Source: Planctomycetota bacterium (GTDB lineage: Bacteria > Planctomycetota > Planctomycetia > Pirellulales > PNKZ01). Taken from it: 64,000 nt of DNA. A model generated the notes under the pieces. The model was not told where the DNA came from and searched no databases. It saw only the letters and a program-made list of their open reading frames with translations. Every line of letters begins with the position of its first letter. Within the stretch, counting starts at the first letter, position 1. A program made the position numbers and the translations under genes. The DNA lies in NCBI GenBank assembly GCA_018242585.1, contig JAFEBQ010000050.1, positions 1 to 64,000 of the forward strand, given 5' to 3'. Positions 33,473 through 42,435 of the stretch are shown piece after piece.

Positions 33473-34234
33473 ATGAGCACCTCCTCGACCACCGAAGCGG
33501 CCGGCTACGCGATCCGCGTGATGGACCTGGTGAAGGAATATCACCTGGGGGGCGAGGTGGTCCGCGCGCTAGCCGGGGTGTCGCTCGATGTGCCGATTGG
33601 CGACTATGTGGCCATCATGGGTCCGTCGGGCTCGGGCAAGAGTACCTTACTGAACATGTTGGGCTGCCTGGACCGGCCGTCCGGGGGAAGTTACTGGCTC
33701 GGCGAAGATGACGTGGCGCAGCTCGACGACGACGAACTGTCCGAGATTCGCGCCGCGCGGATCGGCTTTGTCTTTCAGTCGTACAATCTGATCCCGCAAT
33801 TAACGGTGCTCGAAAACATCGAAGTGCCGCTCTACTATCGGCGCAATTTAACGCCAGCCGACAAACAGCGCTGCCGCGAGTTGGCCGAGATGGTCGGCCT
33901 GGGCCGCCGGCTCGATCACCGGCCGACGCAGCTTTCGGGCGGTCAACAGCAGCGCGCCGGCATTGCCCGTTCGCTAATCAACGACCCGTACTTCATCCTG
34001 GCCGACGAGCCGACCGGGAATCTGGACTCGGCGACGACACAGGAGATTCTGGCGCTGTTCGACACGCTGAACATGCGCGGCAAGACGATCATCATCGTCA
34101 CCCACGAAGACTTCGTGGCCAATCGGGCCAAGCGCGTGGTGCGGTTGCGCGACGGACTGGTCCAGTCCGACCTGCGCAACGTCCCGGTCGAGTCGCCGCC
34201 CCCCGGCCCGCAACCGGGCGAAGGGGCGCACTAG
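33473..34234 (+). CDS. ABC transporter ATP-binding protein (MacB/LolD type)
   Basis: A 253-residue ATPase subunit. Walker A GPSGSGKST, Q-loop FVFQSYNLIPQLT, signature LSGGQQQR, Walker B FILADEPTGNLDS and switch His in IVTHE are all intact. The sequence is closest in style to LolD/MacB/FtsE-type exporters that use an FtsX-like permease. No permease gene is next to it in this window, so its partner must be encoded elsewhere. The last 20 residues are Pro/Gly-rich. Confidence 0.95.
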   Translation: MSTSSTTEAAGYAIRVMDLVKEYHLGGEVVRALAGVSLDVPIGDYVAIMGPSGSGKSTLLNMLGCLDRPSGGSYWLGEDDVAQLDDDELSEIRAARIGFVFQSYNLIPQLTVLENIEVPLYYRRNLTPADKQRCRELAEMVGLGRRLDHRPTQLSGGQQQRAGIARSLINDPYFILADEPTGNLDSATTQEILALFDTLNMRGKTIIIVTHEDFVANRAKRVVRLRDGLVQSDLRNVPVESPPPGPQPGEGAH

Positions 34235-34254
34235 CTCTTTCTGAAAAGAGTCTC

Positions 34255-34298
34255 GCCACGGAGGCACTGAGACACGGAGGTTGGCACGGAGAGAGCGG
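34255..34298. repeat. short CACGGAG-type repeat
   Basis: CCACGGAGGCACTGAGACAC followed by GGAGGTTGGCACGG and a purine-rich tail. It is nearly identical to the copy at 30557. Confidence 0.7.
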
Positions 34299-34383
34299 AA
34301 GGATTGACCGCGCGACGGATTTGCATTGCTTCAATGCTGGTTGCTGTGTCTGATAATTCACTTTTCCACGAGAGAAAGCTCTC

Positions 34384-35646
34384 ATGAATTTTGCGCGCTC
34401 AATTCGCAAACTGTTCGTCTGCAATGTGTTCATGTTGGTAGTATTCGCGCTGCGGGCGAATGCCGCGGAGCCGTTCCTGGAGAAGTCGAGTCTGTTCACC
34501 GTGGGGGAAGACCCCGCGTTCAAGCTGTACCACATCCCGGGCCTTGTGGTCACCAGCAAAGGGACCGTGCTGGCCTGGTGCGAGGCGCGCAAGCGATCGG
34601 CCGGCGTGAGCGACTGGGACGACATTCGCATTCTGTTGCGTCGTTCGACCGACGATGGCAAGACCTGGAGCCCGCCACGAAGCATCGCCGACGTGCCGGG
34701 TCCGAAAACGAAGAATCCTTTTTCGCTGCGGATGAAGAACGTCGATCCAAACGACGTTACGTACAACAACCCGGTGTTGATTGCCGGCCGCGACGGCACG
34801 GTGCATATGTTGTTCTGTCTGGAATATGAACGCTGTTTCTACCAGCGCAGCTCCGACGACGGCCAAAGCTGGAACGCACCGGTCGAAATCACCGCGGCCT
34901 TTGCCGGCTTCAAGCCAAGCTACGACTGGAAGGTGCTTGCCACCGGGCCGAATCACGGCATTCAATTGCGGACGGGCCGCTTGGTGGTGCCGGTCTGGTT
35001 GTCGACGGGCACCGGCGGCAACGCGCATCACCCCAGCGTCACGGCAACGATTTACAGCGACGATCAAGGCCGGACCTGGCGGGCCGGCGAGATTGCCGTG
35101 CCGCGCACCGACCAGTGGATCGACCCGAACGAAACCGTGGCCATCGAGTTGGCCGACGGCAGCGTGATGCTCAACGTGCGCAACGAGTCCCACGCTCACC
35201 GCCGGCTGGTGACGGTCAGCAAGGACGGCGCTCACGGGTGGAGCACGCCTCGGTTCGATCCTGCGCTGCTGGAACCGATTTGCATGGCCGGCCTGGTGCG
35301 CTACTCGGTGAAGCCTACGGCCGAGAAGAACCGCATCTTGTTTTCAAATCCCGACAACTTGGCGCGGGCCGACGGCAAGGAAACGCCAGGCAAGAATCGC
35401 GATCGCAAGAACCTGAGCGTCAAGCTCAGCTACGACGAAGGACAAACCTGGCCGGTGAACAAGGTGCTCGAGCCGGGCCAAAGCATGTACAGCGATCTGG
35501 CCGTCACGCCGCGAGGGACGATCCTGTGTCTGTACGGCACCGGCGGCAACAACTCGGGGCTCAGTTACTTTGCCGGCGGTCAATTGACCCTGGCGCGGTT
35601 CAACCTGGAATGGCTGACCGACGGTAAAGACAAAACTTCCGAGTGA
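34384..35646 (+). CDS. exo-alpha-sialidase-like BNR-repeat protein, secreted
   Basis: A 420-residue protein with signal peptide (about 1-27, ending RANAAE). It has the sialidase-type RIP-like motif YHIPGLV followed by four Asp boxes: STDDGKTWS, SSDDGQSWN, SDDQGRTWR and SYDEGQTWP. The spacing fits a six-bladed GH33-type propeller, and YSDLAVTPRGTILCLYG is typical near the end. The family cleaves terminal sialic acids, or related sugars in environmental bacteria. The exact substrate cannot be deduced. The gene is monocistronic. Confidence 0.9.
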   Translation: MNFARSIRKLFVCNVFMLVVFALRANAAEPFLEKSSLFTVGEDPAFKLYHIPGLVVTSKGTVLAWCEARKRSAGVSDWDDIRILLRRSTDDGKTWSPPRSIADVPGPKTKNPFSLRMKNVDPNDVTYNNPVLIAGRDGTVHMLFCLEYERCFYQRSSDDGQSWNAPVEITAAFAGFKPSYDWKVLATGPNHGIQLRTGRLVVPVWLSTGTGGNAHHPSVTATIYSDDQGRTWRAGEIAVPRTDQWIDPNETVAIELADGSVMLNVRNESHAHRRLVTVSKDGAHGWSTPRFDPALLEPICMAGLVRYSVKPTAEKNRILFSNPDNLARADGKETPGKNRDRKNLSVKLSYDEGQTWPVNKVLEPGQSMYSDLAVTPRGTILCLYGTGGNNSGLSYFAGGQLTLARFNLEWLTDGKDKTSE

Positions 35647-36030
35647 GTTGGCGGTAGGTGCTCCAGTACGCTTCGCTGCTAACATCATTAGTTTTCCGTG
35701 ACCCGGCGGTCTGGGGCTGGATGACCAACCGCCGCGCCTGAAGGAACGATTGGTCTCGTTGCGCCGGATCGACCGAAGTGACGGTTAATTCCTGCGATGC
35801 GTTGAGCCCCCTCTGTCAACGTGCGGGAACACGCATTGTTGGGGGTGAATTGCCTCTAGCTCCCGTAAAGGGTGGGTCGATGCTGTAATCACGTTGGTGC
35901 TTGCTGCAATCAAACGATGCTTCGCAGGGTAGCCGGCCGCGGGAAGCGGTCCAGTGCGAAGCATACGATCGGCGCCATCGCTACAGTTTCGCATCGCTCG
36001 GCCAACGGACTTGCCACGAGACGACCTTCC
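35647..36030. other. intergenic gap
   Basis: About 380 bases between the sialidase and MORN-protein genes. An open frame extends upstream from the MORN gene but is not protein-like. No repeat, RNA or clear promoter was recognised. Confidence 0.4.
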
Positions 36031-37299
36031 ATGTCACGACGGTTTCGCTTTGCGCTCGCCTTGTTTGCGCTCCCGGCCACTTTTAGCCCAGGCGCTTTCG
36101 CCGCCGAGCCATCGCTGTTGCCGCTGGCCGCTGGTGTGACGGTGTCGAGCGCGGAACCAGCCGCTCAGCCCGAGGCGTCGAGTGGCGGCCCCGCGCGCTC
36201 GACCGAATTTGTCCAAGAGCGTCATCCCAACGGCAAGATTCGGGTCGAGCGGGAAGTCACCCAGGACGCCAACGACAACTTCGTCAACCACGGCGTCTGG
36301 ACGATGTTCAATGACCGGGGCGAGGAAACCGCTCGCGGCGAATACCGCCTGGGCAAGCGCCACGGCAACTGGCAGCGCTCGCACGTGGCGTTGCGCGAAC
36401 TCGACCTCCCCTTCGCGCCCAATGCCGCCGGTTTCAAAGGACCGTTCCTGTCGACGGCCCAGTTCCAGGACGGCCTGTTGGACGGCGTGTGGCTGATTAC
36501 CGATTTGGAAGATCGCAAGGTGGTCGAGTTGCACTACTCCGGTGACCGGCGCGACGGAAAATGCACCTGGTACTTCCCCAACGGCAACGTCTGGCGCGAA
36601 GTCGCCTACAAACAAGGGGTCCGCGACGGGCAGTTCGTTGAGTACGCGGGCGACGGCTCGGTGGCCAAGCAGTATCAATACACCGACGGCGCGCGGGTGG
36701 TGGTGCAAGTCGAGTGGTACAAGAAGGGGCAGAAGAAACTCGAAGTCGACACGTTGCAGCCCCCCGAGTTCGCCGGCACGGTCGATGACTGGTGGGCCGG
36801 CTCGAGCCGCGAACTGGCCGCCGACCTGCAACGTCAGTCGGCCCCGGTCACGATCAAGGTCGTGGGCGTGCGGCACGGCGGCTGGAAGCTCTGGCACGCG
36901 AGTGGCCAGCTTGCCGCCAGCGGGCAGTTCGAGCACGACCGCCCGGTCGGCAAGTTCGAGTGGGTCCATGCCAACGGCCAGCAAGCGTGCCGCGGCGAGT
37001 ACGTGCAAGGCCAGCCGGTCGGCGTGTGGACCTGGTGGCACGCCAACGGCTCGAAAGAGGCGAATGGCTCACTGCAAACTGGCAGCCAGATTGGCAAGTG
37101 GCTCTGGTGGGACGACGAAGGACGCGTCGTCAAATCGGCACAATTCACCGACAGCCAGAGCGGCCTGCAGCTCACGCTGCTGCCCGAGGGGATTCAGCCC
37201 CCCGCAGCCGACATCGACGCCGCCGAAACAGCCGCGAAGCGCCCGACTCGCACAGCGAGCACGCCCGCCCGAGCCGGGCACGGCCCGGTGATTCGGTAA
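36031..37299 (+). CDS. secreted MORN-like (YwqK-type) repeat protein
   Basis: A 422-residue protein. The ATG at 36031 begins a signal peptide (about 1-25, SRRFRFALALFALPATFSPG). The mature part has repeated units of the form G.W..WH.NG....G.Y..G, such as HGGWKLWHASGQLAASGQF, VGKFEWVHANGQQACRGEY and VGVWTWWHANGSKEANGSL. These are MORN_2/YwqK-like repeats; similar proteins are often called antitoxins of the YwqK family without evidence. An open frame upstream to 35872 adds no leader-like sequence. The C-terminus is low-complexity. Confidence 0.88.
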   Translation: MSRRFRFALALFALPATFSPGAFAAEPSLLPLAAGVTVSSAEPAAQPEASSGGPARSTEFVQERHPNGKIRVEREVTQDANDNFVNHGVWTMFNDRGEETARGEYRLGKRHGNWQRSHVALRELDLPFAPNAAGFKGPFLSTAQFQDGLLDGVWLITDLEDRKVVELHYSGDRRDGKCTWYFPNGNVWREVAYKQGVRDGQFVEYAGDGSVAKQYQYTDGARVVVQVEWYKKGQKKLEVDTLQPPEFAGTVDDWWAGSSRELAADLQRQSAPVTIKVVGVRHGGWKLWHASGQLAASGQFEHDRPVGKFEWVHANGQQACRGEYVQGQPVGVWTWWHANGSKEANGSLQTGSQIGKWLWWDDEGRVVKSAQFTDSQSGLQLTLLPEGIQPPAADIDAAETAAKRPTRTASTPARAGHGPVIR

Positions 37300-37417
37300 A
37301 TCGGAACGTAGCCGACCAGAATCGCCAGCGCTGGCTTGTTCACCGGTTAGGATTGCGCGATACTCATTTGCCGCACAAAGGTTCGCGGCGCCGCAGTTCT
37401 CTAATGGTCCCTGGCGA

Positions 37418-38191
37418 ATGATGGCACGTTGGCGCAGCAAGCCTGGTCCTTACGTGCAATGGATTGAATTGTTACGCGAACGCATCGCATCGTTCGACGA
37501 ATATCCGTTCTGCATTCCAGCGGTTCGCCACCTCGAAAAGCTTGTCCTCCACCCGCAGGTAACATTCTTGGTCGGCGAGAACGGGACGGGCAAGTCGACG
37601 CTGCTCGAAGCGTTTGCCGTGGCGTCGGGTATGAATGCCGAGGGCGGAAGCCGCAATCTGCAGTTTTCGACGCACGCGTCGCATTCGGCATTGTGCGAGT
37701 CGCTTCGCATCGCCCGGACCACGGCCGGTTCACCCGGCGATACCTATTTCCTGCGGGCCGAAAGCTTCTACAACGTGGCGACCGAAATCGAGCGGATCGG
37801 CATGTTGATACCCTACGGCGGCCAGTCGCTTCACGAGCAATCGCATGGCGAGTCGTTCTTCACACTGTTCGAAGTTCGCTTTGGCAAGCATGGGCTATAC
37901 CTGATGGACGAGCCCGAGGCGGCGCTGTCGGTATCACGGCAATTGCAGTTTCTGAGCTTGTTGAACTCCTATTGCCGGCGCGGGTGCCAGTTTGTGATTG
38001 CCACCCACTCGCCGATCATCATGGCCTTTCCCCACGCGACGATCTACGAGTTCTCGCCAGTAGGCATTCGCGAGATTAAATATCAGGAGAGCGAGCAGTA
38101 TCGCGTGACCCGAGGATTCCTCGAACACCCCGAGCGATCGTTGGAGATTCTTTTAGCGGACGACGAGCACGATTTGCCAGAGGAAGAATGA
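37418..38191 (+). CDS. COG3910-type predicted ATPase (ABC/AAA fold)
   Basis: A 257-residue ATPase. Walker A is GENGTGKST (53-61), Walker B and following Glu are in LYLMDEPEAALS, and a switch His is in VIATHSPIIMA. The N-terminal FCIPAVRHLEKLVLHPQVTF is typical of the stand-alone predicted ATPases of COG3910. A transport role is unlikely because no permease is known for the family. Related ATPases occur in repair and defence. Its stop overlaps an upstream in-frame start of the next ORF, but that gene's real start is probably further down. Confidence 0.88.
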   Translation: MMARWRSKPGPYVQWIELLRERIASFDEYPFCIPAVRHLEKLVLHPQVTFLVGENGTGKSTLLEAFAVASGMNAEGGSRNLQFSTHASHSALCESLRIARTTAGSPGDTYFLRAESFYNVATEIERIGMLIPYGGQSLHEQSHGESFFTLFEVRFGKHGLYLMDEPEAALSVSRQLQFLSLLNSYCRRGCQFVIATHSPIIMAFPHATIYEFSPVGIREIKYQESEQYRVTRGFLEHPERSLEILLADDEHDLPEEE

Positions 38192-38271
38192 GCATGGCGC
38201 CAGTGCAATTGGCAATCGCCACTGCTGATTGCCCCTCGAACAACTTGTCGCTGACTTCGAGTCATTGGCAG

Positions 38272-38868
38272 ATGCGAGCGATTTCATTCATTCTCGTGCT
38301 GGCCCTGGGCGCCTCGGTCGCGATGGGTGTCGAACCATCGAGTGGCGACGTCGCGCCGTCGGGTGGGTGGAAGCTGACGGACCTGGCCGAGACAATGCAG
38401 ACGCTGCGCGGGCGGTCGTACGAGAACGGCAAGCGATTGTTCGCCCGGGCCAATTGCACGCTGTGCCACCGACAGGACAACGTCGGCAACGAGTTTGGCC
38501 CCGACCTCTCGAAGCTCGACCTGCGATTCCAACCGCTCGATATCCTGCGCGACATTCTTGACCCGTCGCGGCGGATTGCCGACGCCAAGTTCGATCTGTG
38601 GATGTTTGAAACCGAATCGGGCCAGGCGGTGGCTGGCCTGATCGCGCGCGAGACCGACGCACGGGTCGAAGTCCTGGAAAAGCCGCTGGCCTTGGCGCCG
38701 GCCGTGGTGCTCGACAAGCGGCAGATCGTCGAGCGAAAAATGTCGCTCGTGTCGATCATGCCGCAAGGGCTGGTCAACAATTTGACCCGCGACGAGATCG
38801 CCGACCTGGTGGCGTACCTCGCCGCCCGTGGCGATCCGGCCGACCCCATCGTCGCGCCGGGGAATTGA
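38272..38868 (+). CDS. exported c-haem protein (Pirellula-type haem-binding domain)
   Basis: A 198-residue protein. The ATG at 38272 opens a signal peptide (about 1-19, FILVLALGASVAMG); an earlier in-frame ATG at 38188 would precede the leader by 28 residues. The haem site is CTLCH (62-66), followed by GNEFGPDLSKLD and ILRDILDPSRRI, the signature of the TIGR02603-type haem-binding domain of planctomycetes and verrucomicrobia. A Met near ERKMSLVSIMPQGL may be the axial ligand. It probably carries electrons in the periplasm; the partner is unknown. Confidence 0.9.
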   Translation: MRAISFILVLALGASVAMGVEPSSGDVAPSGGWKLTDLAETMQTLRGRSYENGKRLFARANCTLCHRQDNVGNEFGPDLSKLDLRFQPLDILRDILDPSRRIADAKFDLWMFETESGQAVAGLIARETDARVEVLEKPLALAPAVVLDKRQIVERKMSLVSIMPQGLVNNLTRDEIADLVAYLAARGDPADPIVAPGN

Positions 38869-38933
38869 ACGCCGGATGTCGAAACATTTGGCCGCTCACG
38901 TCCGACTAATGTCCATAACGAACGGTAGCAGGA

Positions 38934-40937
38934 TCATTCGCTGGCGACGCTCCAAATCTCGCCGAGCAGGTCCACCAGCGCCGGATAGAGCACGCGATTG
39001 CCGTGTCCACTCAGATGGTCGTTGTCGAAGAAGAGCGGCTTGTCGCCGTCAAAGGCGGAACATTCCTGGCCGCGACAGAGCAGGGGGAACGGATCCCAGA
39101 CGCGGACTGCGGGACACGCCTGCTGGACGGCGGCGATCGATCGCATGGCCTGGGCACGATGTGTCAAGAGAAATTCCCGATCCATTACGAAGCCCGGCCG
39201 CCCGATCGGGTTCATCTGATTGAACCAGTCACTGCACCGAAACGGAGGCGCGGCAAACGTCGGCTTGGGAGCATCGATCAAGACGACCAACCCTAATGGT
39301 TGCAACTGCCGGATCAATTCAACGCCTTCTTGCACCGCGAGCTGACGTTCCGCCTCGGCCGCGGCGCTGTCCCGTTGCTTCAGGACTTCGTCCAGCGGCA
39401 GGCTGGCCCATTGCGTGCCGAATCGGAGCACGCGAAACGAGGCCAGAAAGATGACGTCCCCGGGGCGGGACCACCGACGAATGTCGGCCAAGATTCCGAC
39501 CTGCCGCGATCGGTCGCTTGCCGTCTGTGAGGACACCAGCGACCCGATGCGCGCGCCGCCGAGGCCGCTCAGGTAGACATCAACCCCTTGATGGCGCCGC
39601 AACAAACTGACGACTTCCGCGTACGACTCGGCGTGTGAATCGCCGACCACGAACAGCCGCCGCCCGTTCCACGGTTTGCCTGGCTCGCCGGGGCACAACT
39701 GGCTGGCCGTGATGTCCTGGGCCGAAAGTTGCCAATCGGTTTTTGATATTTCGCGCGTCGTAATGCTTTGGGGCAAGCTGGCCGACCGATGGGCGCCGAA
39801 ATAAAGTCCGCTCGCGCCGACGATCACCAACAGGCTGACGATCACCACCACCGCGTGTGCCGGAAGTTTGCCAAAGTGCGCTCGTTCGATGGTCGCAGAT
39901 GAGAATTGGAACGTCTTTTCAATCAGGTGGTAAGACAGACTGCCCAGCGCGAACGACAGCAGCGTGGCCACCAACATCTGCGAGGGCGATTCAATTCCGC
40001 AGGTCCAGCGCATCAGCACGATGACGGGCCAATGCCAAAGATAAAGCGAATAGGAAATCCGGCCGACATATACGACCGCGCGGCTGCTCAAGAGCCGTGC
40101 GGGTAAGCAGTCGGTCTGGCCGGCCACGCCAATGATGTAGAGCGCCGAGCCAACAACCGGCGAGATGGCCCACGGAAACGGGAACCAGGCGGCCTGGGTC
40201 AGCGCCAATGATGCGGCAATGCAAAGCAATCCGGCCACGACGAAACCGGCGGCTTGCGACGGCGTACGCGCCAGCAGACGATTGCGGCGATGGCACAGAC
40301 ACACAATAGCGCCGATTGCCAATTCCCAGAATCGGCTGGGAAGCAAGTAGTACGCCCAATCCGGCCGCGCAGTTGTCTCGAACGCGGCGTAGGCCAGCGA
40401 GCCGCCGCCCAACGCGGCCAACAGCCACGCGGCGCCACGCCCCGAGCGCAGGTAGGCATACAAAATGGGCGGAAACAGAAAGTAGAACTGTTCTTCAACG
40501 GCCAACGACCAGGTGTGCGTAAAGGGGTTGAATTCGGCCGTCGGGGCGAAGTAGCCCTCGGTCTTCATGATGAGCTGAATGTTGCTGAGCCCGAAGAAAG
40601 CGTAAAAGCCGGTGTGCGCACTGGTGCCCGCCAGAAATGAGACCGGCACGAACATCCGCTTCAGCACCCCCACGACCAGCAACATCACCACCAGTGCGGG
40701 ATAGATGCGGAGCAACCGTCGCGCATAGAAGCCGGTCGCAAAGTCGAGAAACCCCGCACGGGCGTCGGCTTTGAGCAACGAGCCACAGACCACGTAGCCC
40801 GAGATCACAAAGAAGACATCGACGCCGACAAACCCGCCGGGTAGCGCCGGCGCGAACAGGTGATAGACGAGCACCGCCAGAACGGCGATCGCACGCAAAC
40901 CATCAATGGCCAGAATGCGGTGTTGCGTCGGATTCAC
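38934..40937 (-). CDS. membrane O-acyltransferase (acyltransferase-3 plus SGNH domain)
   Basis: A 667-residue OafA/YrhL-like protein. The first 370 residues contain about ten membrane segments and the acyltransferase-3 motifs: HRILAIDGLRAIAVLAVLVY, VDVFFVISGYV, FYARRLLRIYP and HTWSLAVEEQFYFLFP. After a last membrane segment near residue 360-380 comes a periplasmic SGNH hydrolase-like domain with VVGDSHAES (about 430) and the C-terminal DHLSGHGNRV. The family moves acyl groups across the inner membrane onto cell-surface polysaccharides. It is alone between plus-strand genes. Confidence 0.93.
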   Translation of the reverse strand: MNPTQHRILAIDGLRAIAVLAVLVYHLFAPALPGGFVGVDVFFVISGYVVCGSLLKADARAGFLDFATGFYARRLLRIYPALVVMLLVVGVLKRMFVPVSFLAGTSAHTGFYAFFGLSNIQLIMKTEGYFAPTAEFNPFTHTWSLAVEEQFYFLFPPILYAYLRSGRGAAWLLAALGGGSLAYAAFETTARPDWAYYLLPSRFWELAIGAIVCLCHRRNRLLARTPSQAAGFVVAGLLCIAASLALTQAAWFPFPWAISPVVGSALYIIGVAGQTDCLPARLLSSRAVVYVGRISYSLYLWHWPVIVLMRWTCGIESPSQMLVATLLSFALGSLSYHLIEKTFQFSSATIERAHFGKLPAHAVVVIVSLLVIVGASGLYFGAHRSASLPQSITTREISKTDWQLSAQDITASQLCPGEPGKPWNGRRLFVVGDSHAESYAEVVSLLRRHQGVDVYLSGLGGARIGSLVSSQTASDRSRQVGILADIRRWSRPGDVIFLASFRVLRFGTQWASLPLDEVLKQRDSAAAEAERQLAVQEGVELIRQLQPLGLVVLIDAPKPTFAAPPFRCSDWFNQMNPIGRPGFVMDREFLLTHRAQAMRSIAAVQQACPAVRVWDPFPLLCRGQECSAFDGDKPLFFDNDHLSGHGNRVLYPALVDLLGEIWSVASE

Positions 40938-41290
40938 GGGGGAGGCAGCCTCGACACGGTCACGCTACTGATCAGCATAGCATTCCAGTCTGGCCGTCGG
41001 CGAGGTCGGCAAGAGGGAGGAGCGACCGCAACAGTCAACGAGTCTAGCTCATGCCCGCAGCTCGAAATGTTGGAGTTGCAGGGGCAGGATTACGCCTGAT
41101 ATTATTGCGATTGGAGAGGTTTGCCCACCTCAATATACTCCGCAGCGCTGGGCTGACCTTGCTGATAGCTGCCGCATTGCGGTTCTTCGAAGGGCTCAAC
41201 TGCAAGCGATGTTGCAATTGCCATCGTTCACGCCATACTGCCCCAAAGATTTCGTACTAACGGCGTGCCCTATTTATACCTCGCGGAGAA
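40938..41290. other. intergenic gap
   Basis: About 350 bases between the divergent acyltransferase and thioredoxin genes. No ORF with a ribosome-binding site, repeat or RNA was recognised. Confidence 0.4.
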
Positions 41291-41701
41291 ATGATCGTGA
41301 ATGTTCGACCCTGGCTGCCGGTGCTTGGTTTGTTCCTGGTTGGTTGTAGCCGCGGCGTGCAGCACGTGGCCACGTCGCACGACGCGATCGAAGTAACCGA
41401 CCAGAGCTTTCAGGCCGAGGTGCTCGATTCGTCCCAGCCAGTGCTGGTCGACTTCTGGGCGCCCTGGTGCGGGCCGTGTCGGATGATTGGGCCGGTGGTC
41501 GAGGAGTTGGCCACCGAGCACAAAGGCTCGGCCAAGGTCTGCAAGGTGAACGTCGACGAGTGTCCGGAACTGTCGAAGAAGTACGCAGTCCAATCGATTC
41601 CGCTGTTGCTGGTCTTCAAGTCGGGCGAGGTGAAAGAGCGTTTTCTCGGTGTGCAGGCGAAGGACACCTTGCAAGCCGCGCTGGAATCCGCCAAGAAGTG
41701 A
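41291..41701 (+). CDS. thioredoxin-fold lipoprotein
   Basis: A 136-residue protein. The N-terminus has a lipoprotein leader (LGLFLVGC, lipid Cys19). The mature part is a complete thioredoxin domain with FWAPWCGPCRMIG (active Cys60 and Cys63) and the cis-Pro in VQSIPLLLV. Cytoplasmic thioredoxins lack such a leader, so this copy is probably anchored in the periplasm and reduces exported proteins. No electron-feeding DsbD or CcdA gene is adjacent. Confidence 0.92.
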   Translation: MIVNVRPWLPVLGLFLVGCSRGVQHVATSHDAIEVTDQSFQAEVLDSSQPVLVDFWAPWCGPCRMIGPVVEELATEHKGSAKVCKVNVDECPELSKKYAVQSIPLLLVFKSGEVKERFLGVQAKDTLQAALESAKK

Positions 41702-41776
41702 GCGTACGATGCTTGGCCATCGCCACGCCGACGCGAAGCGTTTTCATCACCACACTTGCTGAACAGGGGAGCTGAC

Positions 41777-42388
41777 ATGTCGACTACTGACGCGGCGCCA
41801 CAACCCAAGCGGCGGAATCCCCTGGCCACTGCGGCAATCGTCGTCGTGGGCATCGCGGCCATCGTGGCCGGCGCCATGCAGATCTATCGAGGGCTGGGTG
41901 AAATCGCTGGCGGCCTCGGCGGGAAGGCCAAACAGGCGATCGACGAATCGGACAAGCTGCTCGCCGAAGCCAAAGCGCAGACCGTGGCGGCGGCCCCCTT
42001 GTTTCAGGAGCTGATGACGGCGGTCGACGCCCAAGGGCTGGAAGCAGCGCGCCAGCAGCATCGCGAGGCTGGCCAAAAAGCAATTGCCGACTATGCCGAG
42101 GCGGCCAAGGATTTCCGCCAGGCCGCCGAAAAGGCCGATGAGGTGGCCACCGGTGAGACGAACACTCGTCTCACTAGCTTTCTTAAGAAGAAGTCGGAGA
42201 GCTATCGGCAATACGCCGAGGTTTGCGAACTGAATCGGCAACTGATCGCGGCAGTGCTCGACGAAGCGAACAAGGCACTTGAGCCCATGATGGCCAAGCT
42301 TCAGCCGCTGATTCAAAAGCGCGACGCGGTGCAAAAATCCGCCGACGCCGCCAGCGTCGAGGCCGACGAGATGGTTAAGAAGAAGTAG
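41777..42388 (+). CDS. membrane-anchored coiled-coil protein, unknown
   Basis: A 203-residue protein. The ATG at 41777 follows AGGGGAGC; an upstream in-frame start at 41756 is less likely. One membrane segment lies at about 19-38 (TAAIVVVGIAAIVAGAMQIY), after a short basic N-terminus. The remaining 160 residues are helical and Ala/Glu/Lys-rich with coiled-coil character (AKQAIDESDKLLAEAKAQTV and onward). No family was recognised. Confidence 0.8.
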   Translation: MSTTDAAPQPKRRNPLATAAIVVVGIAAIVAGAMQIYRGLGEIAGGLGGKAKQAIDESDKLLAEAKAQTVAAAPLFQELMTAVDAQGLEAARQQHREAGQKAIADYAEAAKDFRQAAEKADEVATGETNTRLTSFLKKKSESYRQYAEVCELNRQLIAAVLDEANKALEPMMAKLQPLIQKRDAVQKSADAASVEADEMVKKK

Positions 42389-42435
42389 GTCTCGTCGTGG
42401 CAGGCTCGGCGCTCGGTTTCCGCCAACGGGGCGTC

